Source: Propioniferax innocua (lineage in GTDB: Bacteria; Actinomycetota; Actinomycetes; Propionibacteriales; Propionibacteriaceae). From it: a stretch of DNA of 64,000 nt. The notes below the pieces were generated by a model. It ran no database searches, was not told the origin of the DNA, and was given only the letters and a program-made list of their open reading frames with translations. Of the stretch, positions 46,944 through 56,770 are shown one piece after another. Position 1 is the first letter of the stretch. Each line of letters starts with the position of its first letter. The stretch is from NCBI RefSeq assembly GCF_006716235.1, contig NZ_VFOR01000002.1, forward strand, positions 806,001 to 870,000, in the 5' to 3' direction. The translations under genes were made by a program, and so were the position numbers.

Positions 46944-48833
46944 TCAGCCTTTCCGCTTCCACCCGAAATTCTCCCAGCGTGAGTGCAGATACGCTGACAT
47001 CTTTCCCCCAACATCACGGGCACACTCAATGTCCACCTCGATTTCCGGCTCAGCATTCGCCGGTCGCCTTATTTGCGAATCCACTCGCTCTCGCGCCAGT
47101 GCCAGCGTAACGGGAGCAAAGTCCTCACTGTCACGACCAATTGAAGCAACAGCGAGCTGCGTAATCAATGCACCACCATTAGCCAATTCTAGCTGAACTT
47201 CAACTGGCAGCACCTCGCGCGAGCTACGGTTGGTCTTGACAGCAATTGCCGCTAAAACCCCTGCCGCTTCGCCAATCGCAGTCACTGTGGGATGGAGGCG
47301 AATAGCCCCAGATGCAATGCGACTCACAGAGATGTTTTTCTCTGCCACAAGAAAACCATCCACCCACTTCGGTATGAGCGAATGCATCGGAATGGAGAAC
47401 GGCCCCTCTCTCCACGACTTCGGCTTATCCTCCAACGTCTCGCCAAGCGTCTCTTTTTCCAAGTCGCCGGCCTGCCTCCCCCCGTGAAGGTCCGGCGGAT
47501 AGGTCCCTACCGCAATGGTGTCCTTGTGCCAAGGCGCCTCTCCATGGTTACGGTCGCGCCAGATTTCCTTCCCAACCAACGTGCCGGCCCCTATAACGCG
47601 CCTAGACTCACGAATATACGGAATCAACGGGCTGTGCCGCTCAAACTCACGATACTTCTCATCGATATGAGGATTGAACGACCGCGGACCATCCGCAAAC
47701 CCCTCGTCCGTTGCAACCGACCAATTCAAGCCCAACTCTTGCTGCATGTAAAAGAGGACACAAAGGGTTTTCTCGAACGCCATCGCGTCCGCCTCTTGGC
47801 GCTCTTCAGGGCTAGTGAGGTACGCAGTAGTGACGGGGAAGTCGTTCATGTAGTTGAGGCACGTGCGAGTCACGCGCTGCCACTCGGCCCCAGTGTGCAC
47901 TTGACGACGACTAAGGTCCGGAGCCGCTCGATAGGCGGCAAACCCCAATGGCCCCAGCCTCAGCATGGGATCGACCAACGGGACACCCAACTTCGGCATT
48001 GCGCGCGCGAATGACAACGACGTTCGCCCGTAGCCGCGCGGAGGCTCCTTCAGCACCAGCTCATCCGGCACACCGTCGGGATACTCACGCACTACCAAAG
48101 TCCGCGTGATGTCCTGGATTGGCGCAAATGCTACTGCTCGCGGCCAAGTCATCAAACCATCTGACTCCAACCGGCCGATTCGATGCGGAACTCCCCCGAG
48201 AGAGAGCAGTTCCCCTGTCTCGGTCGCATCGATCGTAACTTTCGCCGTGATGGGGCCAGCTTGCGTCTTGACGCCGCCCACTGTTGCCCCGTTCCTGATA
48301 ACACCGGTCACCTGAGTGTTGCGCAGCGTCACGACCCCGGACTCCCTGAGCATCTCAGTCAACACGCGCTCAGCTCCTGAAACATTGGGGCCGATGGAAT
48401 CATCCCGGTAGTGCGTGACATTGAGAGGACGTGACAATTCCCCTTCATACAGGTCCAGCAACCTGCTGACGTACTCTCCCCAAATTCCATGATCGTTGAT
48501 CATGCGATCATAGAATGTGGTGACATCAAAAGACGACACCCCGGCAGCAGTTGCCTGCCCTCCCACCATGTGGGTTTCTTCAACCAGAACAACCTGCAAA
48601 CCACGACGCGCAGAGGCAACAGCGGCGGCGACGCCAGACAGGCCACCTCCCACCACTACAATGTCTGCAGCACGCTCGGCCTCATCGGGCATCTTGTTCC
48701 AGATCGCCCGGAGCTCATCAGTGATCGGGCCCCCCTCCGCTTCGTGCCCGATCTCAAACCGCCCGAAACGTTCACGTGCCCACGGCCAACCACTCTGATA
48801 GGTCGACAGCTGGTTCCGGTTGTCCTGCGCCAC
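46944..48833 (-). CDS. FAD-dependent oxidoreductase (FAD_oxidored/PF12831-like)
   Basis: About 629 residues. The FAD site is DIVVVGGGLSGVAAAVASARRGLQVVLVE, followed by THMVGGQATAAGVSSFD, a layout typical of the PF12831 group, whose substrates are mostly unknown. A second FAD-contact stretch is KVTIDATETGELLSLGG. A later block (KNISVSRIASGAIRLHPTVTAIGEAAGVLAAIA) closes the FAD fold. The GTG at 48833 has AAGGGG eight bases upstream; a GTG at 48917 extends the frame but lacks a ribosome site. Base use near the 3' end is richer in A+T than purA next to it, which hints at insertion here. It may belong to the glycan locus. Confidence 0.8.
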   Translation of the reverse strand: MAQDNRNQLSTYQSGWPWARERFGRFEIGHEAEGGPITDELRAIWNKMPDEAERAADIVVVGGGLSGVAAAVASARRGLQVVLVEETHMVGGQATAAGVSSFDVTTFYDRMINDHGIWGEYVSRLLDLYEGELSRPLNVTHYRDDSIGPNVSGAERVLTEMLRESGVVTLRNTQVTGVIRNGATVGGVKTQAGPITAKVTIDATETGELLSLGGVPHRIGRLESDGLMTWPRAVAFAPIQDITRTLVVREYPDGVPDELVLKEPPRGYGRTSLSFARAMPKLGVPLVDPMLRLGPLGFAAYRAAPDLSRRQVHTGAEWQRVTRTCLNYMNDFPVTTAYLTSPEERQEADAMAFEKTLCVLFYMQQELGLNWSVATDEGFADGPRSFNPHIDEKYREFERHSPLIPYIRESRRVIGAGTLVGKEIWRDRNHGEAPWHKDTIAVGTYPPDLHGGRQAGDLEKETLGETLEDKPKSWREGPFSIPMHSLIPKWVDGFLVAEKNISVSRIASGAIRLHPTVTAIGEAAGVLAAIAVKTNRSSREVLPVEVQLELANGGALITQLAVASIGRDSEDFAPVTLALARERVDSQIRRPANAEPEIEVDIECARDVGGKMSAYLHSRWENFGWKRKG

Positions 48834-49077
48834 GGCGACTACCCCTTCGAACGGCAACGGCAGGAGCATACCCACTCGGGACGACTTCGACCCAGCCTTC
48901 AGCGATTGAGAGGCCACCCCGCGACAGCGACAACGACACGGCGAGCCTCGGAGAACTTGCGATACCGTACTTCGTGATAGGTCGCGCAGCTGCTCTTGGC
49001 TCAGACTTGGGACGCTATCGGCACGGCGCGAATATGGTCAGGCACCGTTGGGGCCATGTCGACGAAAGGGGTTGGGT

Positions 49078-49593
49078 GTGGGCACTTTCACAACCAAGCT
49101 TGCCGCTCTCGCCTCGTCCTTGCCAGTAACTCCGTACGGCACTGGCTTCCCCGGGGACATCTTCTACATCGGATCTCAGCGGCTCGCCGACTCCATCCAG
49201 AACCGCGCCCACCTCATCCACATAACCCCTCGCGACATCAAAATTGCGCCCAGGTTTCTTCGCCCGAGGTGCTTGGCCATCGAGTTGATCACGCTTCCCA
49301 CGCGGCCCAGCTGGTTCAAACGCTTGGCAACCGGCAAGACCCTCGACAGGGATTTAAGTTCGCTGATTGGCACGTTGCAGGCTTCCAACGTTGAAACAAT
49401 GGGCTTGTGGACGAACCCTAACAACAATGCCAAGGCTTTCGAATCGTTGATCGCCGCGTTGGGCCAAGTCGTTATCCCGGAACCGCTGGACACACCCCAG
49501 ACGCTTCCTCCCGAAGTCAAGGTTTTCCACGTGGGAAGCGAGCCATACCACCTCGGAGAGGTTCTGCTCGGACGGGATCGGCACTGCTCATGA
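49078..49593 (+). CDS. Small protein of unknown function, first gene of a glycosyltransferase operon
   Basis: About 171 residues from a GTG at 49078 behind AAAGGGG. The sequence has short alpha/beta elements (DIFYIGSQRLADSIQNRAHLI, HITPRDIKIAPRF, SNVETMGLWTNPNNNAKAFE) that could be part of a Rossmann-like fold, but I do not recognise a family. Its stop overlaps the ATG of the next glycosyltransferase as ATGA (49590-49593), so it is coupled to it. It may be a partial transferase or an accessory subunit. Confidence 0.6.
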   Translation: MGTFTTKLAALASSLPVTPYGTGFPGDIFYIGSQRLADSIQNRAHLIHITPRDIKIAPRFLRPRCLAIELITLPTRPSWFKRLATGKTLDRDLSSLIGTLQASNVETMGLWTNPNNNAKAFESLIAALGQVVIPEPLDTPQTLPPEVKVFHVGSEPYHLGEVLLGRDRHCS

Positions 49594-51656
49594 AGGTGAC
49601 ATTATTTGACGGAATTCAAGAGATGCACGTCGTGCACTCTCTGGCGTCAGCGTTGCGTGCTCGTGGCCATGACGTGCAAGTGACAGGCAAGCTGACTGGG
49701 GGCTTTACCTACATCGAAAGCACCGAAGACCAGCTGACAGTCAGTCTCGCCATCACGTCCGTTGCCGAGTTCGAGCCCGACCTCATCTTGGTTTTCCGCC
49801 CTGCCGCCCTCCCTCCCCAACTCATTCAATTGCTACGGGGGAGAATTCCCAACGATTGTCTTGTCCTTGCTTGGTTCTCCGACGATCCAGTCTTGTGGAA
49901 GCTCAGCTATGCGCCCACGCTGGACTTCTACGATTTCGTTCTGCACTGTGGCTCTGAACGGATCCTGAAATTCTACGAATCCAACCACGGCCGCCCCACG
50001 GGCCTGAACTTTCCATTCTGGACGGGGCAGGATCAGTTCGCCCGTGTGTACGGCTCGAAAGAACCCGAAACGGACGCGGTCTTCTTGGGCAATGTCGGGA
50101 ACAGCGTTCGTCGAGAGCGGTACTTCCTCTTGAGCAGCCTCGGAGTGAACCTCCGAGTCCACGGCGATGTCCCCGACGACCACTTCCATCTCTCGGGAGG
50201 CCTCCTCGACTCGCACCGCGAGCTGGAGGAGATGGCTGCAACCTCACGGATTGCCATCAACATCCCCCAACGATTCTCCGACCACGCCAACCGCCCCACA
50301 TGGTTCGAGGGACTTGACGCACTCGGAACATTCGAGCTGCCCAGCCGCGTCATACAGTGCGCAGCGATGGGCCTTCCTGTCGTGAGCTTGGAGACGATCC
50401 CACCAAGCCACCGGCATCCATTTCCGGAGGTCACCCGCGTACCTGATCCCGACGCACTGCAACGCACGATCAAAGCAATCCTAAACGACACCGATCTACG
50501 TGCCCTCTCCGAAGCGGTCCACAGCCGTTTTCGCTCAACGTTCTCTGCGTCCGCGCGTGCGCTGATGCTCGAGCACCTGGCCCAAGACCCCGAAACATGG
50601 CGCCAACTCTCCGCAGAAGAGCGAACAACGTTCTACGAACAGTTCGACGGAGATTCCGCAATAAACACCTCCGCTGAAACCGTCAAGGCAGCTGATCGCT
50701 CCACCATGCGAATCTCTCCGGACACGCAACGCCGCCTTCGCATCGTCATCGCGGGAGAACGGTGGCGTGAACCCTTTTCCTTGGCGAGGATCACGGAGAG
50801 AAGCCTCCGTGCGCTCGGCCATACGGTCACGCGCCTCGACCTGGCTTCGAATGAAACCAGGCTGAAGACCGACCACCTGGGGGAGCTACGCGGCGAGTTG
50901 ACGTGGAGCCTCGTGGATGAAGCGGCAGGAGACCGCGCGGACGTGTTGTTCCTATGTTCCAACGAGTACCTGCCCCCGCCCCCAAGCGCGCGCCCGTGCG
51001 TCTGGCATGGCGCCATGCTCAACAATGTCGTCACCCCTGCCACCCGGATCGCCGCCCGATGCCATCGCATCACCAGCCCACAGCTCGATCAGGTCGCCCA
51101 CTGGATCACACGAGGATTCACTAACCTGTCGTATCTGCCTGACCTGTTCGACGCCGAGATGCTTGCCGCAACAGATGGCCGCGCTGAGGGCGAGCACGCC
51201 ATCTGCGTCCTGTCTGAAACAGAGCGCCACGTGCGTTCGTTCCCGAAGCTGTGGGACTGGGCCCCCGAAACCGACATCCTTCACTACACCACTGACCGCA
51301 TCTCTGAATTTCCTGCCGCCATGGAACGGCTTGCCGCAGCCCTGGGAGGCATGATTACGTGCACGCTCCCGGATCCGTCACGAGCAGGAAACTTGCCCCA
51401 CCGGCTGCTAGGGGTCAGCCTTGCCGCCCGAAATATCGTCCTGATCCCTCGCACATGCGTGATACCGGCAGATCTCCAGTCCGGGGTAAACTGTCTCGTG
51501 TTCAATGACCCCCGCGAGGCGCAGTTGAAACTCCGTCGTTTGGCACGAGACAATCCCGACCTAGAGCCGTTCCGCGACGCCGCCCGCGCCGCAGCGCTGG
51601 ACCGATACTCTGCAGAGAAACACATGGGCGAACTGCTTGCCTCACTTCAACCATAG
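49590..51656 (+). CDS. Double CgeB-like glycosyltransferase
   Basis: A 688-residue protein with two GT-B-type modules. The first (about 1-340) begins MKVTLFDGIQEMHVVHSLASA and has DLILVFRPAALP, VLAWFSDDPVLWK, DAVFLGNVGNSVRRERYF and LPSRVIQCAAMGLPVVSLE, in the order seen in CgeB-like transferases. The second (about 395-688) starts RRLRIVIAGERWREPFSLAR and has DVLFLCSNEYLPPPP and GVNCLVFNDPREAQLKLRRL, with a weaker nucleotide-sugar site. It should act in the cytosol on a surface glycan. It is coupled to the small gene upstream and lies 38 bases before the pyruvyltransferase fusion. Confidence 0.8.
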   Translation: MKVTLFDGIQEMHVVHSLASALRARGHDVQVTGKLTGGFTYIESTEDQLTVSLAITSVAEFEPDLILVFRPAALPPQLIQLLRGRIPNDCLVLAWFSDDPVLWKLSYAPTLDFYDFVLHCGSERILKFYESNHGRPTGLNFPFWTGQDQFARVYGSKEPETDAVFLGNVGNSVRRERYFLLSSLGVNLRVHGDVPDDHFHLSGGLLDSHRELEEMAATSRIAINIPQRFSDHANRPTWFEGLDALGTFELPSRVIQCAAMGLPVVSLETIPPSHRHPFPEVTRVPDPDALQRTIKAILNDTDLRALSEAVHSRFRSTFSASARALMLEHLAQDPETWRQLSAEERTTFYEQFDGDSAINTSAETVKAADRSTMRISPDTQRRLRIVIAGERWREPFSLARITERSLRALGHTVTRLDLASNETRLKTDHLGELRGELTWSLVDEAAGDRADVLFLCSNEYLPPPPSARPCVWHGAMLNNVVTPATRIAARCHRITSPQLDQVAHWITRGFTNLSYLPDLFDAEMLAATDGRAEGEHAICVLSETERHVRSFPKLWDWAPETDILHYTTDRISEFPAAMERLAAALGGMITCTLPDPSRAGNLPHRLLGVSLAARNIVLIPRTCVIPADLQSGVNCLVFNDPREAQLKLRRLARDNPDLEPFRDAARAAALDRYSAEKHMGELLASLQP

Positions 51657-51694
51657 GATTCAGGCGCACGTCAGACGTCAGCACGAGGAGTAGC

Positions 51695-54595
51695 ATGAAC
51701 GAGGAGATCGCCGAGCTTCGCCACGATCTCGAGGGCAAGATCTTCGACCAAGGTTTTCATTGGCGCATTCTTTTCTTGGGCACCTCTGTCAACGGCCCGA
51801 CGGACATCGTCGCTTCGTTGTCGCGATCGCTGCGGAACCTAGGACATCACGTACTGGAACTGGACGCCCGAAAGCACAAGTACCGTAGCAATCCGCTCAA
51901 GCGGCAAGGCGGCATGGGCCCAGTATACGTGCAGTTCGAAAGCCTCCGTCCGGTGCTCGACCGGTTCGAGCCCCAGATGATCGTGTGCTGCGCCGGCGGC
52001 ATGACCTTCACGGAAGAGGACGCGCAGCGCCTCAAGGAACGCGGCATCGTGCTAGTCGGTATCACCCTCAGCGACCCTGATGTCTTCCCGTCAATCAAGG
52101 AGCACCAGCACGTCTTCGACATACACACCACCAATGCAGAGATTGCGTTGGACATGTATCAGGAAGCCGGACTGAACAACACTGTGTATTTCCCGTTCGG
52201 AATCGACCGGGGTTTCGTCACGCAAAGCGTTCCAGAGACCGGGAAATTCGACGCGGACGTGATCTGCCTCGGCCACGCCACCAACCGGCCCGACCGGAAC
52301 TCGATGATGACGGCTCTTGCGAAGGACTTCGACGTCAAGACCTACGGTCGTGGCTGGGAGATCCCCAACTCCGAGACAGTATCCGGAACGGAGATGGTCC
52401 AAGCGCTCCGCGGGGGACGTATCCACGTGAACTTCCCGCTGACTCGCGCTGGTTTCGTGAACATCAAGTGCGGCGTATTCGAGTCGGCTGGCCAAGGTCG
52501 GCTGGTGGCCACTGGACGGTTTGACGAGATGGCTCGGTTCTTCGAGTACGGCGAGGAGATCATCGGGTACGACGACTCCGAAGATTTGGCTCACCAGATT
52601 ACCCATCTCCTAGCAAACCCCGACGAGCTGGAACGGATTTCCGTCAACGGGTTCAAACGGATAGTCAATGACCACCTGTATGAGCACCGCTGGATGGATC
52701 TTTTCAGGCAGATCCGCACGATGGACATCCCCAATGCCAGCCAACTCGACCAAAAGCGAGTCGCCGACGTACGCGAGATCTTGGGCAAGTCTTACCCACG
52801 AGCCAAGAAGGTCATCGTCTCCGGGTTCTACGGAGCACGGAACTTGGGGGACGAAGCCATCCTTCGGTCGATCAGCTCTCGACTTCAGAGTGCCGACGAA
52901 GCCATCCAAGTCCATGTCGCCTCGGAGAATCCCACTTTGGTGGAAGCGACACATGGCCTCCAAGCTTTCGAACGTAAAGCCCACAGGGTCACCGGATACC
53001 AGGTTCGGCAGGCCTCCGCCGTGGTTCTCGGAGGCGGCGGTCTTTGGCACGACTACACCTTCGAACGGGGCGGCGGCCTGTCAGCGATGTTCAACGGAGG
53101 CACGATCTCCATCGCCGGGTTCGGCATTCTTCCCCTGATGGGCCGTGTCATCGATGTTCCGTTCCACGTGGTGGGCATGGGAGTGGGGCCCCTTGATGAC
53201 CCGCTCGCACGCAAAGCGGTTCGATACCTCGCGTCACAAGCGGATTCAATCTTCGTGCGAGACCCCGAATCCGGGGACATGCTCACCGAGATCCTGGGCT
53301 CTGATGCCAACATCCACGTCGGACCGGACACTGTGTACGCCGTGGATCTGAACAGGATTTCCCACGTGATTCCTCGCGAGGTCGAAGAGTTGAAGGATGA
53401 GGGTTACACAATCATCGGCCTCAACCTGCGCCCGTGGGCAGCTGCCAACATGGACGACGTCGCCGAGGCGGCAGCCACAGCTCTCTCCCAGGTTGCAGCT
53501 GACTTGGAACAACGAGGGCAGAAGCTTGCCGTCATCGGTCTGCCCATGCAGGGTGGCAAGCGTATGGATGAGGCAGCGATCCAGTCCGTGTTCAAGCACC
53601 TCCCCCTCTCAGTCAAGCACGTGCACTTTGCGCCCAGCGGCAACTTGTCCTTGGAGAACTACCTGGGGGCACTCGAACACTGCTCGACCATCCTGTGTAT
53701 GCGACTTCACGCAGCGCTCTTGGCACACCGGTCCGGCCGACCCGCGGTTGGCTTGTGCTATGACCCCAAAGTGACCCGACACTTTGCGGAGGTCGGGCGT
53801 AGTGATGCTGGCCTCCCGTTGACCGCCTCCTCCGAAGACATCGCAAGAGCACTCACTGCCAGCATGAACAGCGGACTCTCCGAAGCCAACACAGCGGCAG
53901 TTCGCGACTTGGAAAACGCTGCGCTTGCCTCACTGGACATCGCTGTCAGCGCGATCGCTGACATGGAACCGGTCGAAGCGGTCTATGAGGTACCAGCCGA
54001 CGACGAAGCTGTGGCCAATGCCACCCCTGCCAAGACCGCAGCCAAGCCTGCCGTCGCCCCCTCAGCCTTCTTCACTGAAGTCCAGCCCTCCTCTGTCGGG
54101 CTCGGGGGCGTCAAGCCCAAGCCGAAGGGGCCATTCCGCTTCGGAACCCAGCATCTCTCGGTCGGGTTGGTTGGGGTGACCCAGCCGGAAGCCGGGATGT
54201 ATGTCGGCCATACCGCTAAGGTGCGCTTCAAGACCCCGAAACCACTCCAGTTGGCGCTTCGGATCAAGAACCCCTACGCAAACGAGATGGCACGAGGAAA
54301 GATCTTCCTCGAACTGGAAATCGGATCATTCGCCTACCGCATCGACCTCGTCGAGACTGCAGAAGAGATTGAGCTCAAGTACCTCCATCGTGGTGAATCC
54401 ACGGACTTGAGGTTCGGGCTCCGTGTGGTTGATGATGCGTTCAGGGCTCGGTCTTGGGAGACAGCCAGCACGGCTGAGCTCCTCATTGAGGCGACTACGC
54501 CCGGCCACGCCACCGATAAAGAGCTGCTCATAGCCTCAATCGGACAAGTCACCGACCGGTATGTCCATCCCATCCGTCAAGCTTCCCAGCCCTAA
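51695..54595 (+). CDS. CgeB-like glycosyltransferase fused to polysaccharide pyruvyl transferase
   Basis: A 966-residue protein. Residues 25-345 are a CgeB-like module (WRILFLGTSVNGPTDIVASLS, MIVCCAGGMTFTEEDA, INIKCGVFESAGQGRLVATGRFD in variant form). Residues 365-750 are a polysaccharide pyruvyl transferase (PF04230) with VIVSGFYGARNLGDEAIL, VVLGGGGLWHDYTF, GPDTVYAVDL and CMRLHAALLAHRSGRPAVGL. That domain adds ketal-linked pyruvate from PEP to sugars; in CsaB-type systems pyruvylated ManNAc anchors surface-layer proteins. The last ~140 residues are beta-rich. A role in making and pyruvylating a ManNAc-containing glycan fits the nearby wecB/wecC, but this link is inferred. GAGGAG precedes the ATG. 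Confidence 0.85.
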   Translation: MNEEIAELRHDLEGKIFDQGFHWRILFLGTSVNGPTDIVASLSRSLRNLGHHVLELDARKHKYRSNPLKRQGGMGPVYVQFESLRPVLDRFEPQMIVCCAGGMTFTEEDAQRLKERGIVLVGITLSDPDVFPSIKEHQHVFDIHTTNAEIALDMYQEAGLNNTVYFPFGIDRGFVTQSVPETGKFDADVICLGHATNRPDRNSMMTALAKDFDVKTYGRGWEIPNSETVSGTEMVQALRGGRIHVNFPLTRAGFVNIKCGVFESAGQGRLVATGRFDEMARFFEYGEEIIGYDDSEDLAHQITHLLANPDELERISVNGFKRIVNDHLYEHRWMDLFRQIRTMDIPNASQLDQKRVADVREILGKSYPRAKKVIVSGFYGARNLGDEAILRSISSRLQSADEAIQVHVASENPTLVEATHGLQAFERKAHRVTGYQVRQASAVVLGGGGLWHDYTFERGGGLSAMFNGGTISIAGFGILPLMGRVIDVPFHVVGMGVGPLDDPLARKAVRYLASQADSIFVRDPESGDMLTEILGSDANIHVGPDTVYAVDLNRISHVIPREVEELKDEGYTIIGLNLRPWAAANMDDVAEAAATALSQVAADLEQRGQKLAVIGLPMQGGKRMDEAAIQSVFKHLPLSVKHVHFAPSGNLSLENYLGALEHCSTILCMRLHAALLAHRSGRPAVGLCYDPKVTRHFAEVGRSDAGLPLTASSEDIARALTASMNSGLSEANTAAVRDLENAALASLDIAVSAIADMEPVEAVYEVPADDEAVANATPAKTAAKPAVAPSAFFTEVQPSSVGLGGVKPKPKGPFRFGTQHLSVGLVGVTQPEAGMYVGHTAKVRFKTPKPLQLALRIKNPYANEMARGKIFLELEIGSFAYRIDLVETAEEIELKYLHRGESTDLRFGLRVVDDAFRARSWETASTAELLIEATTPGHATDKELLIASIGQVTDRYVHPIRQASQP

Positions 54596-54599
54596 TGCA

Positions 54600-55067
54600 T
54601 CAGCTGCTCTCCCCCAAGGGGTTATCCGCAGACAACCGCTCGTACGCTTCTTCCGAGGAGTCCCGCAGCAGTTGCGCGCAACGCTGCGCCTCGGCAGCCT
54701 CTCCGATCCGATTGGCTGCAACAGCCAGTGCCCACACGCACCGTAGAAATCCACGGTTGGGAACATGCGACCAAGGGATCGGGCCCGCCCCCTTCCAACC
54801 TGCTCGTCGAAGAGAATCCAGCCCGCGGTGGTAGCCTGTTCGGGCATACGCATATGCATTGAGGTCCGCGTCCACCTTCTTCATCGTCAAAGCGCCCTCC
54901 GCCAGCAGCGCCCAACACAGACTCGACGACGGGTGCGCCTTCACGATCGCGACGAACCGGTCGCGTCCATGCTCTGCAATGTCAAGGGCGGCAGGATCTT
55001 GAGGCAGCAGCGTTTCGGGCGTCGTACCGTGTGTCGACAGCAGATTCTCGCGAGGTTCCTGATTCAC
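54600..55067 (-). CDS. DUF3151 family protein
   Basis: A 155-residue soluble protein with the DUF3151 hallmarks HPSSSLCWALLAEGALTM, YAYARTGYHRGLDSLRRAGWKG and PIPWSHVPNRGFLRCVWALA, followed by CAQLLRDSSEEAYE. The family is conserved in actinobacteria, often next to fba and the TrmH-like methyltransferase gene; here those are displaced by a few kilobases of acquired-looking DNA. Function unknown. The GTG at 55067 gives the family-typical NLLSTHGTTPETLLP beginning. Its stop lies 4 bases from that of the convergent pyruvyltransferase. Confidence 0.9.
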   Translation of the reverse strand: MNQEPRENLLSTHGTTPETLLPQDPAALDIAEHGRDRFVAIVKAHPSSSLCWALLAEGALTMKKVDADLNAYAYARTGYHRGLDSLRRAGWKGAGPIPWSHVPNRGFLRCVWALAVAANRIGEAAEAQRCAQLLRDSSEEAYERLSADNPLGESS

Positions 55068-55219
55068 GCCCACAACTGTAGCGGCAGGCTGCGACTCTGC
55101 GCCGTACCAGTCTGACCACCAAGCCGTCTCATGACATCCCATACCCTGATATTCCCGGGACTGCTGCACAAGTAGAATGACGCAGATCGTGCACAGAGCC
55201 CCGCATCGCAAGGATCATC

Positions 55220-55633
55220 GTGAAAATATCCATCCTCGGCAGCTGCGTCACTCGAGATGCATTTCCCGGCAAGAGCGACCCCACCTTCGAACTTGGCCAG
55301 TACATCGCGCGCTCCTCGCTGGCGAGCCTGTGCTCTGCAGCACCGCCACAGATCTTTCCGACCCACACGATCACCTCATCGTTCCAACGGCGCATGGTCG
55401 AGTTCGACCTCACCAAGCAAGGCGTGACGCGTCTGATCCAGAGCGACCCCGATGCATTGATCTATGACCCGATCGATGAACGGTTCCACCTGTGGGCATG
55501 GCCCGACAAAAGCATCGCGACCCTGTCCGTGGAGTTCCATTCCATGAAGCCCCCCGCACGTTCCTCGCGCTTGCGGATACCCGAAATCGAGGAAGCTTCT
55601 CCAAAATTCCGTTGGCTGGAGCATAGGAACTGA
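55220..55633 (+). pseudogene. Truncated DUF6270-type protein gene (N-terminal part)
   Basis: The frame starts at a GTG behind AAGGAT and encodes KISILGSCVTRDAFPGKSDP, then YIARSSLASLCS, SSFQRRMVEFDL and DALIYDPIDERFHLW, the order of conserved blocks in DUF6270 proteins, a family common in actinobacterial polysaccharide loci. Family members run to about 230-250 residues; this one stops at 137, just after the EF block, where downstream sequence turns into part of another DUF6270-like gene on the opposite strand. I read it as a broken copy. It may still be translated. Confidence 0.65.
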
Positions 55634-55781
55634 TAAGCGACTGTCTGACTACGAAGTCCAACATCTCCGCCCTGCCTGCCATGTGCCCATCGACGACGCG
55701 ACGCGCCAAGCCGCTGCCGTACACAAACACACGCCGAGTACCGGGCGCGTCTCCGCCTTCCCTTGAAGCTGACACGTACAC
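55630..55781 (-). pseudogene. DUF6270-type N-terminal fragment, opposite strand
   Basis: On the minus strand, from an ATG at 55781, the frame reads RRVFVYGSGLARRVVDGH and then LDFVVRQSLISSYAP, the first two blocks of a DUF6270-type protein, before running into the end of the convergent truncated copy. The rest of the domain is missing. The frame stays open to 55410 but is antisense to the other copy there, so I mark only the part that resembles the family. Confidence 0.5.
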
Positions 55782-56038
55782 ACCTCCGTCATGACAGCCA
55801 CCTCAGCTTGAGGCTGAACCTACAAGATGGTCGACACAGCCGTCGCCACACCCAGGCCGCATCAGAGGCATGAGCGCACGAAAATTAGAATCGGCAAAAA
55901 TATCACAGCAGCCAGGGGCAGACGACGCCTGCGCTTCTTAACCCAAGCCACGCAGGCCCTTCCCGGCGAGTCGCCATGGCCACCTTCGAGTGCTAACCTG
56001 CCACAATCCTGCTCTTGGTGCACATGGGGGTACATATC

Positions 56039-56770
56039 GTGGCTGGCCTAATGCTCTTCGGTGGATGCTTGATGGGCGACACCTACCACCAGCGTCTGAA
56101 GGGCGATTTCTCACTGCTGTGCTACGTTGCTCGCCAGTCACTTATTAGCGCAATGAGTGGCCCTACTTCTGGACTGCCGGATCCCAAGCTTGGATCAGCC
56201 TTTCAGAAAAGGTGCGTTGACGGCGATATCAAGGGCGATCTTTATACCAAGATCAGTCGATTCAGCGCTGATGCGGACGTATTCGCCATGGACCTTCTCG
56301 TCGAGAGACTCGGCGTTCTGAAGATGCCCGACAGGACGTACATCACCCGCTCCAACGAGTTGATCAAATCATCAGCCCTCTCTCCCCTCAAGCCTGCACC
56401 ACCTCACATCCGCGAAGGAACACCGCAGCATCAGAATTTGTTCCACCGTGCCGCATTTCATCTTGCAGATTCCCTGAACGGGCACGACCTACTATCCCGA
56501 ACCATAGTCATCAGCACGCCATTGGCAAATGTCACATCGACCGGGCGACCGATGCATAAATTCCAACGCTACGATGTTGAAGCCATAAGCAGCCTCCTTG
56601 CGGGATATGCGCATACACTCCAGGAACTGGGGATCGAGGTTCGGAGGATGCCGCCAGAGCTTGCTGTGGCAGACGAGGATCATCAGTGGGGAGCCGCCCC
56701 TTGGCACTACACGGCCCCCGCATATGACTGGATAAGTGAACAGGTCCGAGAAAAAGCGGCATCCTGTTGA
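56039..56770 (+). CDS. DUF6270-type protein, near full length
   Basis: About 243 residues from a GTG at 56039. MLFGGCLMGDTYHQRLKG corresponds to the first block of the family (normally GSCVxRD), then CYVARQSLISAMSG, VDGDIKGDL, DVFAMDLLVERLGVLKM and TYITRSNELIKS follow in family order, ending with WHYTAPAYDWISEQV. The GSCVxRD motif is altered to GGCLMGD. DUF6270 proteins lie in surface-glycan loci; a hydrolase or acyltransferase role is suspected but unproven. The 257 bases before it hold nothing I recognise beyond A+T-richer sequence. Confidence 0.65.
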   Translation: MAGLMLFGGCLMGDTYHQRLKGDFSLLCYVARQSLISAMSGPTSGLPDPKLGSAFQKRCVDGDIKGDLYTKISRFSADADVFAMDLLVERLGVLKMPDRTYITRSNELIKSSALSPLKPAPPHIREGTPQHQNLFHRAAFHLADSLNGHDLLSRTIVISTPLANVTSTGRPMHKFQRYDVEAISSLLAGYAHTLQELGIEVRRMPPELAVADEDHQWGAAPWHYTAPAYDWISEQVREKAASC

